The position numbers and the translations under genes were made by a program. Below, one piece after another: positions 1-7,248 of a stretch of DNA of 12,976 bases. How positions within the stretch are numbered: position 1 is the first letter of the stretch; every line of letters starts with the position of its first letter. A model generated the notes under the pieces. The model worked only from the letters and a program-made list of their open reading frames with translations. It ran no database searches and was not told the DNA's origin. Origin of the DNA: an uncultured Ignavibacteria bacterium (GTDB taxonomy: Bacteria > Bacteroidota > Ignavibacteria > Tepidaquicellales > Tepidaquicellaceae); the NCBI GenBank assembly GCA_937974175.1, contig CALJIG010000031.1, positions 1-12,976 of the forward strand, given 5' to 3'.

Positions 1-140
1 AATTAACGAGCAAATCGATAAGCGGGAAAACCTGTCTGAGCGAAGCGAGTTTTTTCCCGCCGATTTGCGAGGTAAATTTTTAGCAAATTTTTACCAGGTC
101 TTGATTTTTTTGGTTCTTTTTGTATCAAGACAAAAAGAAC
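1..140. repeat. Cluster of three hairpins, probable dispersed palindromic element (cut by window edge)
   Basis: Three inverted repeats follow one another. First, a two-part stem: bases 10-17 pair with 61-68 (8 bp) and, inside it after a 4-base bulge, 22-30 pair with 52-60 (9 bp), leaving a 21-base loop that contains the mirror-symmetric GAGCGAAGCGAG. Second, GGTAAATTT (71-79) folds on AAATTTTTACC (85-95) with a small bulge. Third, 113-123 pair perfectly with 130-140 (11 bp, 6-base loop). In the third hairpin the loop plus two stem bases (124-131) is also perfectly complementary to 98-105, so two mutually exclusive folds are possible. I recall similar motifs (a GTTCTTTTTGT/ACAAAAAGAAC-type hairpin with ATCAAG loop) recurring between genes in Bacteroidota-type genomes, but cannot verify that here. 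It could also be the end of a non-autonomous mobile element or a transcription end for a gene to the left. Confidence 0.6.
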
Positions 141-505
141 ATACTGTATAGCGGAAGAATATTTTTATATTTTGAGGTTGGGGCAACGAGATTAAACGAT
201 AAAAAAGGTCGGCGCTAACGCCCTTATTTGATTGAAATTTAAACTTTCCAAAGTTTCCCCAAAATAAAACCTTCATCACTAAATACTGTAAATTCAATTC
301 TAAATTTCCCACCAGAACGAAACTTTCATCGTCTAACCAACTATAAAATCAACCCTAATTTTTCTCAAGAAATTCAATATTATTGATAAAACAATAATAT
401 ATTTTCAATATTTAATAAAAGTGAAACCTTCAATTTCCCCTTAAAAAACTCCTCAAAATTCGCTATTTTAAAAAGCTCCTCAAAAAGCTTAAAAAACGAC
501 TTAAA
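141..505. other. AT-rich non-coding stretch upstream of the isoaspartyl peptidase gene
   Basis: No supported gene lies here. The stretch holds a short GC-rich hairpin GGCG-CTAA-CGCC at 211-222, a perfect 9-bp AT hairpin (377-385 with 392-400, loop 386-391) and a run of A/T up to the start codon at 506. CTCCTCAAAA occurs at 449-458 and again near 476-485. No Shine-Dalgarno sequence precedes the ATG. I found no clear Bacteroidota-type -7 box (TAnnTTTG), so the promoter of the downstream gene is not located. Confidence 0.4.
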
Positions 506-1447
506 ATGACCAAAATCTCACTCGCCATCCACGGCGGCGCCGGAGCGATAACCAAAGCCAATATGACTCCCGAGCTTGAAGCCGAGTACCGTCATGCCCT
601 GGGCTTTGCCCTTATGCGCGGCTGGCAGGTCCTTGAAGCCGACGGCACTGCGCTCGATGCTGTAGAGGCAGCCGTTGCGGAAATGGAGCTCAATCCCCTC
701 TTTAATGCCGGCAAGGGTTCGGTCTTTACCCATGACGGGCTGATAGAAATGGATGCCTCGATAATGAACGGAGCCGATCTGACTGCGGGGGCAATTGCCG
801 GAGTGCGGAACATAAAGCACCCGATAAAGCTTGCCCGGGCTGTGATGGATAAGAGCGATTTTGTGATGCTCAGCGGCAAGGGCGCCGAGGAATTTGCCCG
901 GGAGAAAGGGCTTGAGACAGAGAGCGATGAATACTTTTTTACTCAGAGGAGATTTGACCAGCTGCAGAAGGCAAAGGAATCGGGCAAGGCTTACCTTGAC
1001 CATACGACAGATTTTAAGGGCGAGCAAAAGAAGTTCGGTACGGTGGGGGCTGTGGCTTTGGATGGTGACGGCAATCTGGCGGCGGCAACTTCTACAGGCG
1101 GGATGACGAATAAAAGGTTCGGACGGATTGGCGATACGGCTATCATCGGTGCCGGTACTTATGCTGAGAACGGCGTGGCGGCGGTTTCGTGCACGGGAGA
1201 CGGAGAGTTTTTTATAAGGCAGTCGGTGGCTTATGATTTAATCGCGCTGATGAAGTATAAAGAGCTTACATTAAAGGAAGCGGCTAAGTACGCTATTTTT
1301 AATAATCTTAACTCGATTAAGGGAGAGGGCGGTTTAATAGCGGTTGATACGGAAGGAAATATAGAGATGGTCTTTAACAGCGAGGGAATGTACAGAGCCT
1401 GCATTTCAAATAATCAATCACTGATTACTCTGATTTATAAAGATTGA
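506..1447 (+). CDS. iaaA: Isoaspartyl peptidase / type 2 L-asparaginase (Ntn-hydrolase)
   Basis: Cytoplasmic Ntn-hydrolase that cleaves beta-aspartyl (isoaspartyl) dipeptides and usually also L-asparagine. The precursor self-cleaves before a catalytic Thr into alpha and beta subunits. Visible landmarks: start signature LAIHGGAG (residues 6-13), the NAGKGSVFT loop (67-75), and KKFGTVGAVALD with the nucleophile Thr179 after Gly178. In the beta subunit come Thr197 (TSTGGMTNK), Arg207 and Asp210 (RFGRIGD), and Thr230-Gly231 (SCTGDGE). These positions match the numbering I know for the E. coli enzyme, so it should be active. The length of 313 aa is normal for the family. The start is supported by the family-typical N-terminus; there is no signal peptide and no Shine-Dalgarno. 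The gene stands alone and converges on the minus-strand array. Base composition falls from about 67% GC (601-660) to about 32% (1261-1320), and the final codons overlap a 20-base repeat. Confidence 0.95.
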   Translation: MTKISLAIHGGAGAITKANMTPELEAEYRHALGFALMRGWQVLEADGTALDAVEAAVAEMELNPLFNAGKGSVFTHDGLIEMDASIMNGADLTAGAIAGVRNIKHPIKLARAVMDKSDFVMLSGKGAEEFAREKGLETESDEYFFTQRRFDQLQKAKESGKAYLDHTTDFKGEQKKFGTVGAVALDGDGNLAAATSTGGMTNKRFGRIGDTAIIGAGTYAENGVAAVSCTGDGEFFIRQSVAYDLIALMKYKELTLKEAAKYAIFNNLNSIKGEGGLIAVDTEGNIEMVFNSEGMYRACISNNQSLITLIYKD

Positions 1448-1466
1448 ATCACTGATTACACTGATT
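1416..1466. repeat. Two 20-base direct repeats of the CTGATTAC type spanning the iaaA stop codon
   Basis: AATCACTGATTACTCTGATT at 1416-1435 recurs with one mismatch at 1447-1466, a period of 31 bases. The first copy encodes the penultimate residues of the peptidase; the second begins at the last base of the stop codon. Degenerate CTGATT/GTGATT/ATGATT words continue to about 1487. The bases AGTGAT (1470-1475) could pair with ATCACT (1448-1453) as a weak 6-bp stem. This looks like a small dispersed repeat at the gene's 3' end rather than a standard terminator. Confidence 0.6.
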
Positions 1467-1551
1467 GAAAGTGATTTACATGATTAGTGAATTATAACTG
1501 AAGTTTATCATTTTAATCATAATAAATCTGTCCACTCGTGATTATAATTTT
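1448..1551. other. Convergent intergenic gap, no clear terminator
   Basis: This is the meeting point of iaaA (plus) and the last array gene (minus). Besides the repeat at its left end, it contains only AT-rich sequence. I see no GC-rich stem followed by a T-run for either direction, so termination may be factor-dependent or use the weak ATCACT/AGTGAT stem. Confidence 0.4.
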
Positions 1552-3777
1552 TTATTTTACCAGCACCATCTTTCTAGTTTCTTTAAACTCCCCTGCGTTC
1601 AGAGTATAAAAATAAATTCCGCTGGTGAGATTGAATTCAGATGAGTTAAAATCTACTGCATAGCTGCCTGCATTTTGTTTTTCGTTTACGAGGCTTGCAA
1701 CTTCCTTCCCGAGCAAATCAAAGACTTTCAGCGTTGTAAATCCAGCAACTGACAACTGATAACGGATAACTGTACTTGGGTTGAACGGGTTTGGGTAGTT
1801 TTGAGATAGAAAATAACTATCTTTGTTACCTGTATAAGCTGTACTAATTCCCGATATTTTACCACCACCATCGGTAGTATTGTATATAGTATTTTTATCT
1901 CCGCAAACCCAAACATAGTTTGAGTCTGAAATAAAAAATGAGAGGAAATTTTTATTATTTGCAGCTAATTGGAAATACCAGTTATTTCCGCCATTCGTGG
2001 TTTTGTATATTTCGCCATCATAATTATTTTGCCCTCCACACCATCCGGTATTTTGATTAAGCATTTTGATTGATAAAAAATTTAATCTAGTATTAGTAAC
2101 ATGAGCATTCCAAACATTGCCTCCGTTTGTTGTTTTATATATCGTGTGCTCGTCCATCGCAAAGCCACTAATTTCATCAGTAAAATTTATCTTTGATATA
2201 TAAGAATTCATATTTCCTCCGTCATGAACGAGTGTCCATGTCAACCCTGAGTCTGTTGTCTTAATAATTTTAGCAAAATAAACAGTACCTGCCCCAGGAT
2301 ACCAAGTTGATTTGTTAGCAAGACAAAACCCTGTATTTGTATTAATAAAACTTACATCCCTTTTCTGAAAATCGCTCGGGATTTGTGTATTTATAGCAAA
2401 CCAAGTGTTTCCACCATCACTAGTTTTCATTAAAGAATTCGCACTGGTTGCGAAACCTGTTTCAGAATTAATAAATTGAGCAGAAGTCATCCAAAAAGAG
2501 GAAGGAACTTGGGTTTCAATCCAGTTATCACCAAAATTTGTAGTTTTTAAAATTTTACCGTTTTGACAGAATGCGAAAAGTGAATTTTCAGAATTCGTTT
2601 TAAAAAATTGGATCAAATTAGAAATATTATTTTCAATTAAAACCCAGTTTATCCCCGAATTTGTGGTTCTAAAAACCATACCGGAATCAGAAGCAATAAG
2701 TCCGTATTCTTTATTTTTAAAATATATATCATTAAAATGGATAGGATAATTATAGTGCACTCTACTCCAACTATTCCCTAAATTAGTAGATTTAAAAATT
2801 AGATTATGAGTTGGTTCCCCATAATTTGCTCCTCCTCCAGCAAAGAGTATATTTCCAGTTCCAGGCATTAATGTATTTAAATATGCAATGGTGTTAGTTC
2901 GTATTGTATCCCAGCTTGCTCCTGAATCAGTTGTTTTTAAAAAAACTCCCAACTTTATATAATTTCCTTCGCTTCCCGTTACTAAGAAAGTAGAACTGTT
3001 ATTCAGGTTATATATTTTACTATAAGCACTTGAATTTGTAATTACCAATTGCCAGTTTATGCCTGAATTAGTAGTTTTGTAAATTCGATCATTAGGTGTG
3101 CCGTCCTGTGTAAGCACCCAGCATTCATTTGCATCTACCGGTGCAATATCTAGTATATATAAACTTTTAAAAGTTGTATCAACCAGCCAATTATCTCCTG
3201 CATTAGTAGTTTTAAAAATATATCCGTACCTTCCTGCTATCCAACCGGTGGTACTATTAATAAATTTAATAGGACCAATAAACGGCATAGATTGACTTAG
3301 CCAGTTTAATCCGCCATTTGTAGTCTTTAGAACTTTACCGAAATTACCCGAACCAGCTGTTATCCAACCGGTTGCTTCATTTGAGAAAGAAATACCAAAT
3401 CCTATTAAGTATTCAAGTCCTAAATTATTTTGTAACTGCCAGCTAATTCCTCCATTACTAGTCTTTAGCACAATTGATTGATATGTGAAATAATCATAAC
3501 CTACTAACCAACCAATAAGATTTGTAACAAATTGTCCTGAATAAATAGTGTACTTTCCTCCAAAAGAAAAAATTTTATCTGAAATCCAAGTGTTTCCGGC
3601 ATCTGTACTTTTCATATAGGTATCGCTATTATAACAAAACGCGAAATAATTGAGACTGTCTCTCTTAACCAATGTTTGTATATTGTCACAATTTCGGAAA
3701 AACGTGCTCTGCCAGCTTTGCGCGAAAACATTTTGAGATAAAATTAAAACAAACAGAATTATAATTAACTTTTTCAT
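1552..3777 (-). CDS. Secreted 14-blade Ycf48/BNR-like beta-propeller with T9SS type A sorting tail (741 aa)
   Basis: Predicted exported protein of unknown function. I place the start at the second ATG (3777), not the first (3783). The first ATG falls inside the 11-base spacer conserved between sibling genes, and starting at the second gives the shared N-terminus MKKLIIILFV and the standard spacer. Signal peptide residues 1-19, predicted cut NVFA|Q. The body has 13 Asp-box-like motifs of the K-T-T-[ND]-x-G-x-x-W kind plus a fourteenth that lacks the Trp (NTTDGGGK), about 45 residues apart. This fits two seven-bladed propellers or one doubled one. Residues 655-741 are the sorting tail (QNYPNPFNPST to MVLVK). 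In the tail, NLTSG replaces the NLPSG of every sibling. It is the last gene of the array, convergent with iaaA. Role (binding, adhesion or carbohydrate contact) is not determinable. Confidence 0.88.
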   Translation of the reverse strand: MKKLIIILFVLILSQNVFAQSWQSTFFRNCDNIQTLVKRDSLNYFAFCYNSDTYMKSTDAGNTWISDKIFSFGGKYTIYSGQFVTNLIGWLVGYDYFTYQSIVLKTSNGGISWQLQNNLGLEYLIGFGISFSNEATGWITAGSGNFGKVLKTTNGGLNWLSQSMPFIGPIKFINSTTGWIAGRYGYIFKTTNAGDNWLVDTTFKSLYILDIAPVDANECWVLTQDGTPNDRIYKTTNSGINWQLVITNSSAYSKIYNLNNSSTFLVTGSEGNYIKLGVFLKTTDSGASWDTIRTNTIAYLNTLMPGTGNILFAGGGANYGEPTHNLIFKSTNLGNSWSRVHYNYPIHFNDIYFKNKEYGLIASDSGMVFRTTNSGINWVLIENNISNLIQFFKTNSENSLFAFCQNGKILKTTNFGDNWIETQVPSSFWMTSAQFINSETGFATSANSLMKTSDGGNTWFAINTQIPSDFQKRDVSFINTNTGFCLANKSTWYPGAGTVYFAKIIKTTDSGLTWTLVHDGGNMNSYISKINFTDEISGFAMDEHTIYKTTNGGNVWNAHVTNTRLNFLSIKMLNQNTGWCGGQNNYDGEIYKTTNGGNNWYFQLAANNKNFLSFFISDSNYVWVCGDKNTIYNTTDGGGKISGISTAYTGNKDSYFLSQNYPNPFNPSTVIRYQLSVAGFTTLKVFDLLGKEVASLVNEKQNAGSYAVDFNSSEFNLTSGIYFYTLNAGEFKETRKMVLVK
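1746..1773. repeat. Four heptanucleotide units inside the sorting-tail code (741-aa gene)
   Basis: On the plus strand: CAACTGA, CAACTGA, TAACGGA, TAACTGT. They encode the TVIRYQLSV stretch of the tail. The unit type matches 6186-6213 and, in diverged form, 11781-11808. Confidence 0.6.
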
Positions 3778-3788
3778 ACCCATATTTT

Positions 3789-5024
3789 TTATTTTACCAG
3801 CACCATTTTTTTTGTTTCTTTAAACTCCCCTGCGTTGAGTGTATAAAAATAAATTCCGCTGGGGAGATTAAATTCCGAGGAATTAAAATCTACTGCATAG
3901 CTGCCTGCGTTTTGTTTTTCATTTACGAGCGTTGCAACTTCCTTCCCGAGCAAATCAAAGACTTTGAGTGAAACAAATCCCGGTGATTTAATTTCGTAAT
4001 TTATTTTTGTAGACGGATTGAACGGGTTGGGGTAGTTTTGTGATAGAGAATATTTATCAGGAATTTCTGAAGTATTAATAACAGATGTATTTCCACCTGA
4101 TGTAGTTTTATAAACTACCCCACTATCACCTACAGCCCACCCAAGATAAGGTGTTACAAAAAAAATAGAATTCATATTCGTACTTAAAAGAGTATCCCTA
4201 TACCATGTTATACCGCCATTCTTAGTTCGCATTATGGAACCGTCTACAGGAAAAATCTTTGTAAACCAACCGCTATTATCATTTATAAATTGTAGATTAA
4301 AGACTTGAGCTGAATTATATGTTGAAACCCAGTTTACACCACCATTAGTTGACTTAATTATTCCCGCAGTTCCATTAACATATCCAGTGAATGCATTTAA
4401 AAAATTTATCCTACCGGACATAGGGCTCATATTATATGTTGTCCATTGTGAACCGCTATTTGTAGTGTAAAGCAGTTTTGTATCACCGGATGTTATATTA
4501 TACTTAAGAAGCCAACCTGTATTTACATCTAAAAAATCTATACTTCCGCCGGTAATTCCATCAACATACCAAGAGAAACCTCCATTTACAGTTTTTGCAA
4601 TTGGTCCATCATAAGTTGTAGCCCAGCCTGTCATATCATTTAGAAAATTCAATTGACCAATACCATAGAAAGCTGTTTGATATTTAAGAGAAAAACTTTG
4701 ACCGCCATCGGTTGATCTAAAAATGTCTCCGTATGGCTGCCCCCCGGGGCCAGTAACAGTTGAAGAAAAAATAACATTCGAACTATCAAACACATGAATT
4801 ATATTTATTAATCCTGATATAGTTTTCGACGTCCAATTTATTCCACCATTGGTTGTTTTCAAAATAATACTTTGACCTCCTATCCATCCGGTTAACGGAT
4901 TAAGAAAGTATATCGCATTCAGCTTATTTTGAGTTATAGAATGTTGAACTGGTACCCAACCGCTTTGCGCAAAAATATTTTGCGATGCAACCAAAACCAA
5001 AAATATTCCAATTATTTTTTTCAT
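3789..5024 (-). CDS. Secreted 7-blade Ycf48/BNR-like beta-propeller with T9SS type A sorting tail (411 aa)
   Basis: Exported protein of unknown function. Signal peptide residues 1-19 (MKKIIGIFLV start), predicted cut NIFA|QSGW. There are seven Asp-box-like motifs (LKTTNGGINW, FRSTDGGQSF, AKTVNGGFSW, LYTTNSGSQW, IKSTNGGVNW, MRTKNGGITW and the Trp-less YKTTSGGNTS). They alternate with F-x-N/D-x-x-TGW strands, about 43 residues per unit, the size of a single seven-bladed propeller like the Ycf48 family. Sorting tail 325-411, ending KKMVLVK where most siblings have RKMVLVK or RKMVLIK. It lies 11 bases after the 314-aa gene and 11 bases before the corrected start of the 741-aa gene, so all three are probably on one transcript. 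No Shine-Dalgarno; the spacer is AAAATACGGGT. A short GC-rich patch with CCCCGGGG (4742-4749) encodes a Gly/Pro loop. Confidence 0.88.
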   Translation of the reverse strand: MKKIIGIFLVLVASQNIFAQSGWVPVQHSITQNKLNAIYFLNPLTGWIGGQSIILKTTNGGINWTSKTISGLINIIHVFDSSNVIFSSTVTGPGGQPYGDIFRSTDGGQSFSLKYQTAFYGIGQLNFLNDMTGWATTYDGPIAKTVNGGFSWYVDGITGGSIDFLDVNTGWLLKYNITSGDTKLLYTTNSGSQWTTYNMSPMSGRINFLNAFTGYVNGTAGIIKSTNGGVNWVSTYNSAQVFNLQFINDNSGWFTKIFPVDGSIMRTKNGGITWYRDTLLSTNMNSIFFVTPYLGWAVGDSGVVYKTTSGGNTSVINTSEIPDKYSLSQNYPNPFNPSTKINYEIKSPGFVSLKVFDLLGKEVATLVNEKQNAGSYAVDFNSSEFNLPSGIYFYTLNAGEFKETKKMVLVK

Positions 5025-5035
5025 ACCCGTATTTT

Positions 5036-5980
5036 TTATTTTACCAATACCATTTTTCTCGTCTCTTTAAATTCCCCTGCTTTCAGAGTATAAAAATAAA
5101 TTCCGCTTGGTAAGTTGAATTCAGTTGAATTAAAATCAACTGCATAGCTGCCTGCATTTTGTTTTTCGTTTACAAGCGATGTAACTTCCTTCCCGAGCAA
5201 ATCAAAAATTTTTAAGCTCACAAATCCCGAAGATTTTATTTCGTAATTAATTTTTGTAGACGGATTGAAGGGATTAGGGTAATTTTGTAAGAGGTTGTAC
5301 GCTTCCGGTACGGATAAATTTAACAAACTGACACTTGTGGTAGTTGTACTTGTATCTCCGTACAAAATCCCGTCGATGATAGCTCCCCGCAGTGTATCAC
5401 CTGTTTTTGCAGTTGCCCCTGTAGAACCGCTTTGAATAACATAATATGTTTCGAGTCCGAATTTTGAATCTACTTTCAAATAAATTCCGGTTGAGCTGCT
5501 GCCGAATCCATATGTTGTAAAAAATCTTTTGGCCTGAACCGATTGCGTAAGGAAAGTGAAAAACCCATCTTCTGTACAACTATAATCACTAATATCGTCG
5601 CATCCTTTAAACGTATTGCCAACTAAGCTGCATAAACTATCCGTTAGTTTTTCGTTTAAATTCGGAGTGCACTGATATGAAGCACCATAGATAAATAATC
5701 GCCCTGAAGCCGAATCAAGTCTCCACCACTTATTAGAAAAACTTCTATATTTAGTAAGGAAATAATATTTGTGTCCGTTCATGACGGTATCTTTTGTGAT
5801 AGTCGTCCTGTAATATGATTTTGAATAAGAATAATTTGGTCCAAGTTGATATATATATGTAGAACTAAACGTAAACGAGTTACCTATTTTCAAAGGAAAA
5901 TTATCCGAGATACAATTTTGAGCTGATGCACTTTCTGCAATTAAAAATAAAATGAAGATTAAAAATATTTGCTTTTTCAT
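5036..5980 (-). CDS. Secreted FPLKVGN-type protein with T9SS type A sorting tail (314 aa)
   Basis: Exported protein whose passenger domain I cannot assign to a named family. Signal peptide residues 1-20, predicted cut SASA|QNC. The domain (about 21-210) shares a series of landmarks with the 281-aa protein of the same array: FPLKIGNSF, KDT-x(4)-G-x-KYY, WWRLD with SGRLFIY, EKL-x-DSL, SKFGL and IDGILYGDT. The mature part has five Cys (at NC, QC, LC, GC and SC), against two in the paralogue. In an exported protein these could form disulfides. A Ser/Thr-rich linker (TSTTTTSVS) leads to the sorting tail 228-314, which has LKAGEF where others have LNAGEF. Spacers are 11 bases on each side. By composition it is probably an all-beta domain; function unknown. 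Confidence 0.85.
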   Translation of the reverse strand: MKKQIFLIFILFLIAESASAQNCISDNFPLKIGNSFTFSSTYIYQLGPNYSYSKSYYRTTITKDTVMNGHKYYFLTKYRSFSNKWWRLDSASGRLFIYGASYQCTPNLNEKLTDSLCSLVGNTFKGCDDISDYSCTEDGFFTFLTQSVQAKRFFTTYGFGSSSTGIYLKVDSKFGLETYYVIQSGSTGATAKTGDTLRGAIIDGILYGDTSTTTTSVSLLNLSVPEAYNLLQNYPNPFNPSTKINYEIKSSGFVSLKIFDLLGKEVTSLVNEKQNAGSYAVDFNSTEFNLPSGIYFYTLKAGEFKETRKMVLVK

Positions 5981-5991
5981 AAATATAAAAT

Positions 5992-7215
5992 TTATTTAAT
6001 TAAAACCATTTTCCTTGTCTCTTTAAACTCTCCAGCGTTCAGCGTATAAAAGTAAATTCCGCTTGGCAGATTAAATTCCGTTGAATTAAAATCTACTGCA
6101 TAGCTGCCTGCGTTTTGTTTTTCGTTTACCAGCGTTGCAACTTCTTTTCCTAGTAAATCAAAAACTTTCAGTGTAGTAAATCCGGCAACTGACAACTGGT
6201 AAAGGATAACTGTGTTGGGATTGAATGGATTAGGATAGTTTTGATTAAGCGAATATTGTTCCGCTATGTTTGTAGATATTTGTGTAACAGAAACCCCTCC
6301 TGTAGTTGTATATAAAATTGTTCCGTTTCTTCCAACAGCCCATCCTATACTTTGATTTACAAAATCAATTGAGTTAAGGTATACAGAACTTGTGTATTCC
6401 AATTCCCAGTTAACTCCAGAATTATTTGTTCGATATATTGAACTTCCTAATCCCCATCCAATTTGATCATTTATAAAATCAAAATTTAACATTGGCAAAG
6501 CAATTGAAGTTGAAGACCAGTTTGCGCCGGTGTTTGTAGTTTTATGTATTTCGGAAGTGCTGCCTGTAAATCCGGTCTGACCGTTAATAAAACATATTTT
6601 TCTCACATCATAATTTCCTACAAGTGTCCAGGTGGTACCCCCATTGGTTGTGGTATAAAATCTGGGATTAGGGGCAGGCGAATTTACCACTCCTCCCATC
6701 CAACCTGTTTGAGAATTAATAAATCTTACAGCATAAATGGATTGTATCGGAATAGAAACTGTCTGCCAGTTCACTCCACCATTGGTAGTTTTTAATAGTG
6801 TTGATGTAGCAGCCCTTGCATAAAGGTAACCTGTTTGAGCATCTGTGAAAGTTATATCGGGATATATTAATCTATAATTATTAGGTAACCCAATCCAGCT
6901 TTGTCCACCATCTGTAGTTTTATATACTATCGTATCCAAACCGGCAATCCAGCCGGTATTTGCATCTATAAATGACATAGAAGTAAAAGATTTATTTGTC
7001 CCAATAGTTTGAGTAATCCAGTTAACACCTGAATTAGTAGTTCTCAAAACTTTACCGCTATCTCCTACAATAATTCCTGTACTTGTATTTATAAATTTAG
7101 TGTCGAAAAGTTCAAATGAAACATTAGAATTTTGAGCAATCCATCCTCCTTGTGCGAATAGACTGCCTACAAATACAAACATAACCAATATTAAAACTAA
7201 TTTTTGTTTTCTCAT
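5992..7215 (-). CDS. Secreted 7-blade Ycf48/BNR-like beta-propeller with T9SS type A sorting tail (407 aa)
   Basis: Exported protein of unknown function. Signal peptide residues 1-21 (MRKQKLVLIL start, unlike the MKK of its siblings), predicted cut SLFA|QGGW. Seven repeats of about 43 residues each pair a strand such as FIDANTGWIAG or FINSQTGWMGG with an Asp-box-like turn (LRTTNSGVNW, YKTTDGGQSW, LKTTNGGVNW, YTTTNGGTTW, HKTTNTGANW, YRTNNSGVNW, then the Trp-less LYTTTGGVSV). The count and last-blade decay match the 411-aa protein. Sorting tail 321-407, with NPFNPNT instead of NPFNPST and a VAGFTT segment shared only with the 741-aa gene. The 33-base gap before it is the widest in the array. 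This gap and the different N-terminus suggest that it joined the array at a different point or has its own expression. Confidence 0.88.
   Translation of the reverse strand: MRKQKLVLILVMFVFVGSLFAQGGWIAQNSNVSFELFDTKFINTSTGIIVGDSGKVLRTTNSGVNWITQTIGTNKSFTSMSFIDANTGWIAGLDTIVYKTTDGGQSWIGLPNNYRLIYPDITFTDAQTGYLYARAATSTLLKTTNGGVNWQTVSIPIQSIYAVRFINSQTGWMGGVVNSPAPNPRFYTTTNGGTTWTLVGNYDVRKICFINGQTGFTGSTSEIHKTTNTGANWSSTSIALPMLNFDFINDQIGWGLGSSIYRTNNSGVNWELEYTSSVYLNSIDFVNQSIGWAVGRNGTILYTTTGGVSVTQISTNIAEQYSLNQNYPNPFNPNTVILYQLSVAGFTTLKVFDLLGKEVATLVNEKQNAGSYAVDFNSTEFNLPSGIYFYTLNAGEFKETRKMVLIK
6186..6213. repeat. Four heptanucleotide units inside the sorting-tail code (407-aa gene)
   Basis: On the plus strand: CAACTGA, CAACTGG, TAAAGGA, TAACTGT. 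This lies at the same tail position as 1746-1773, encoding TVILYQLSV. Confidence 0.55.
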
Positions 7216-7248
7216 AGCTGTATTATTTTAGTTTTAGAAATCATTTTA

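Noticed and set aside
91..312. 73-codon minus-strand ORF over the left hairpin region
   Set aside because: It covers the 98-140 hairpin and AT-rich DNA, has no recognisable domain and no ribosome-binding site. Such ORFs arise naturally from the repeated palindromic element.
518..1027. 169-codon minus-strand ORF inside iaaA
   Set aside because: Antisense shadow of a clearly recognised enzyme gene, favoured by its GC-rich 5' part. No independent features.
1448..1551. Bidirectional intrinsic terminator between the convergent genes
   Set aside because: Only weak 5-6 bp AT-rich stems and no proper stem plus T-run on either strand.
4734..4755. GC-rich patch with palindrome CCCCGGGG inside the 411-aa gene
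   Set aside because: Explained by codons for a Gly-Pro-Gly-Gly loop. The flanking arms pair poorly, so there is no support for a terminator or inserted element.
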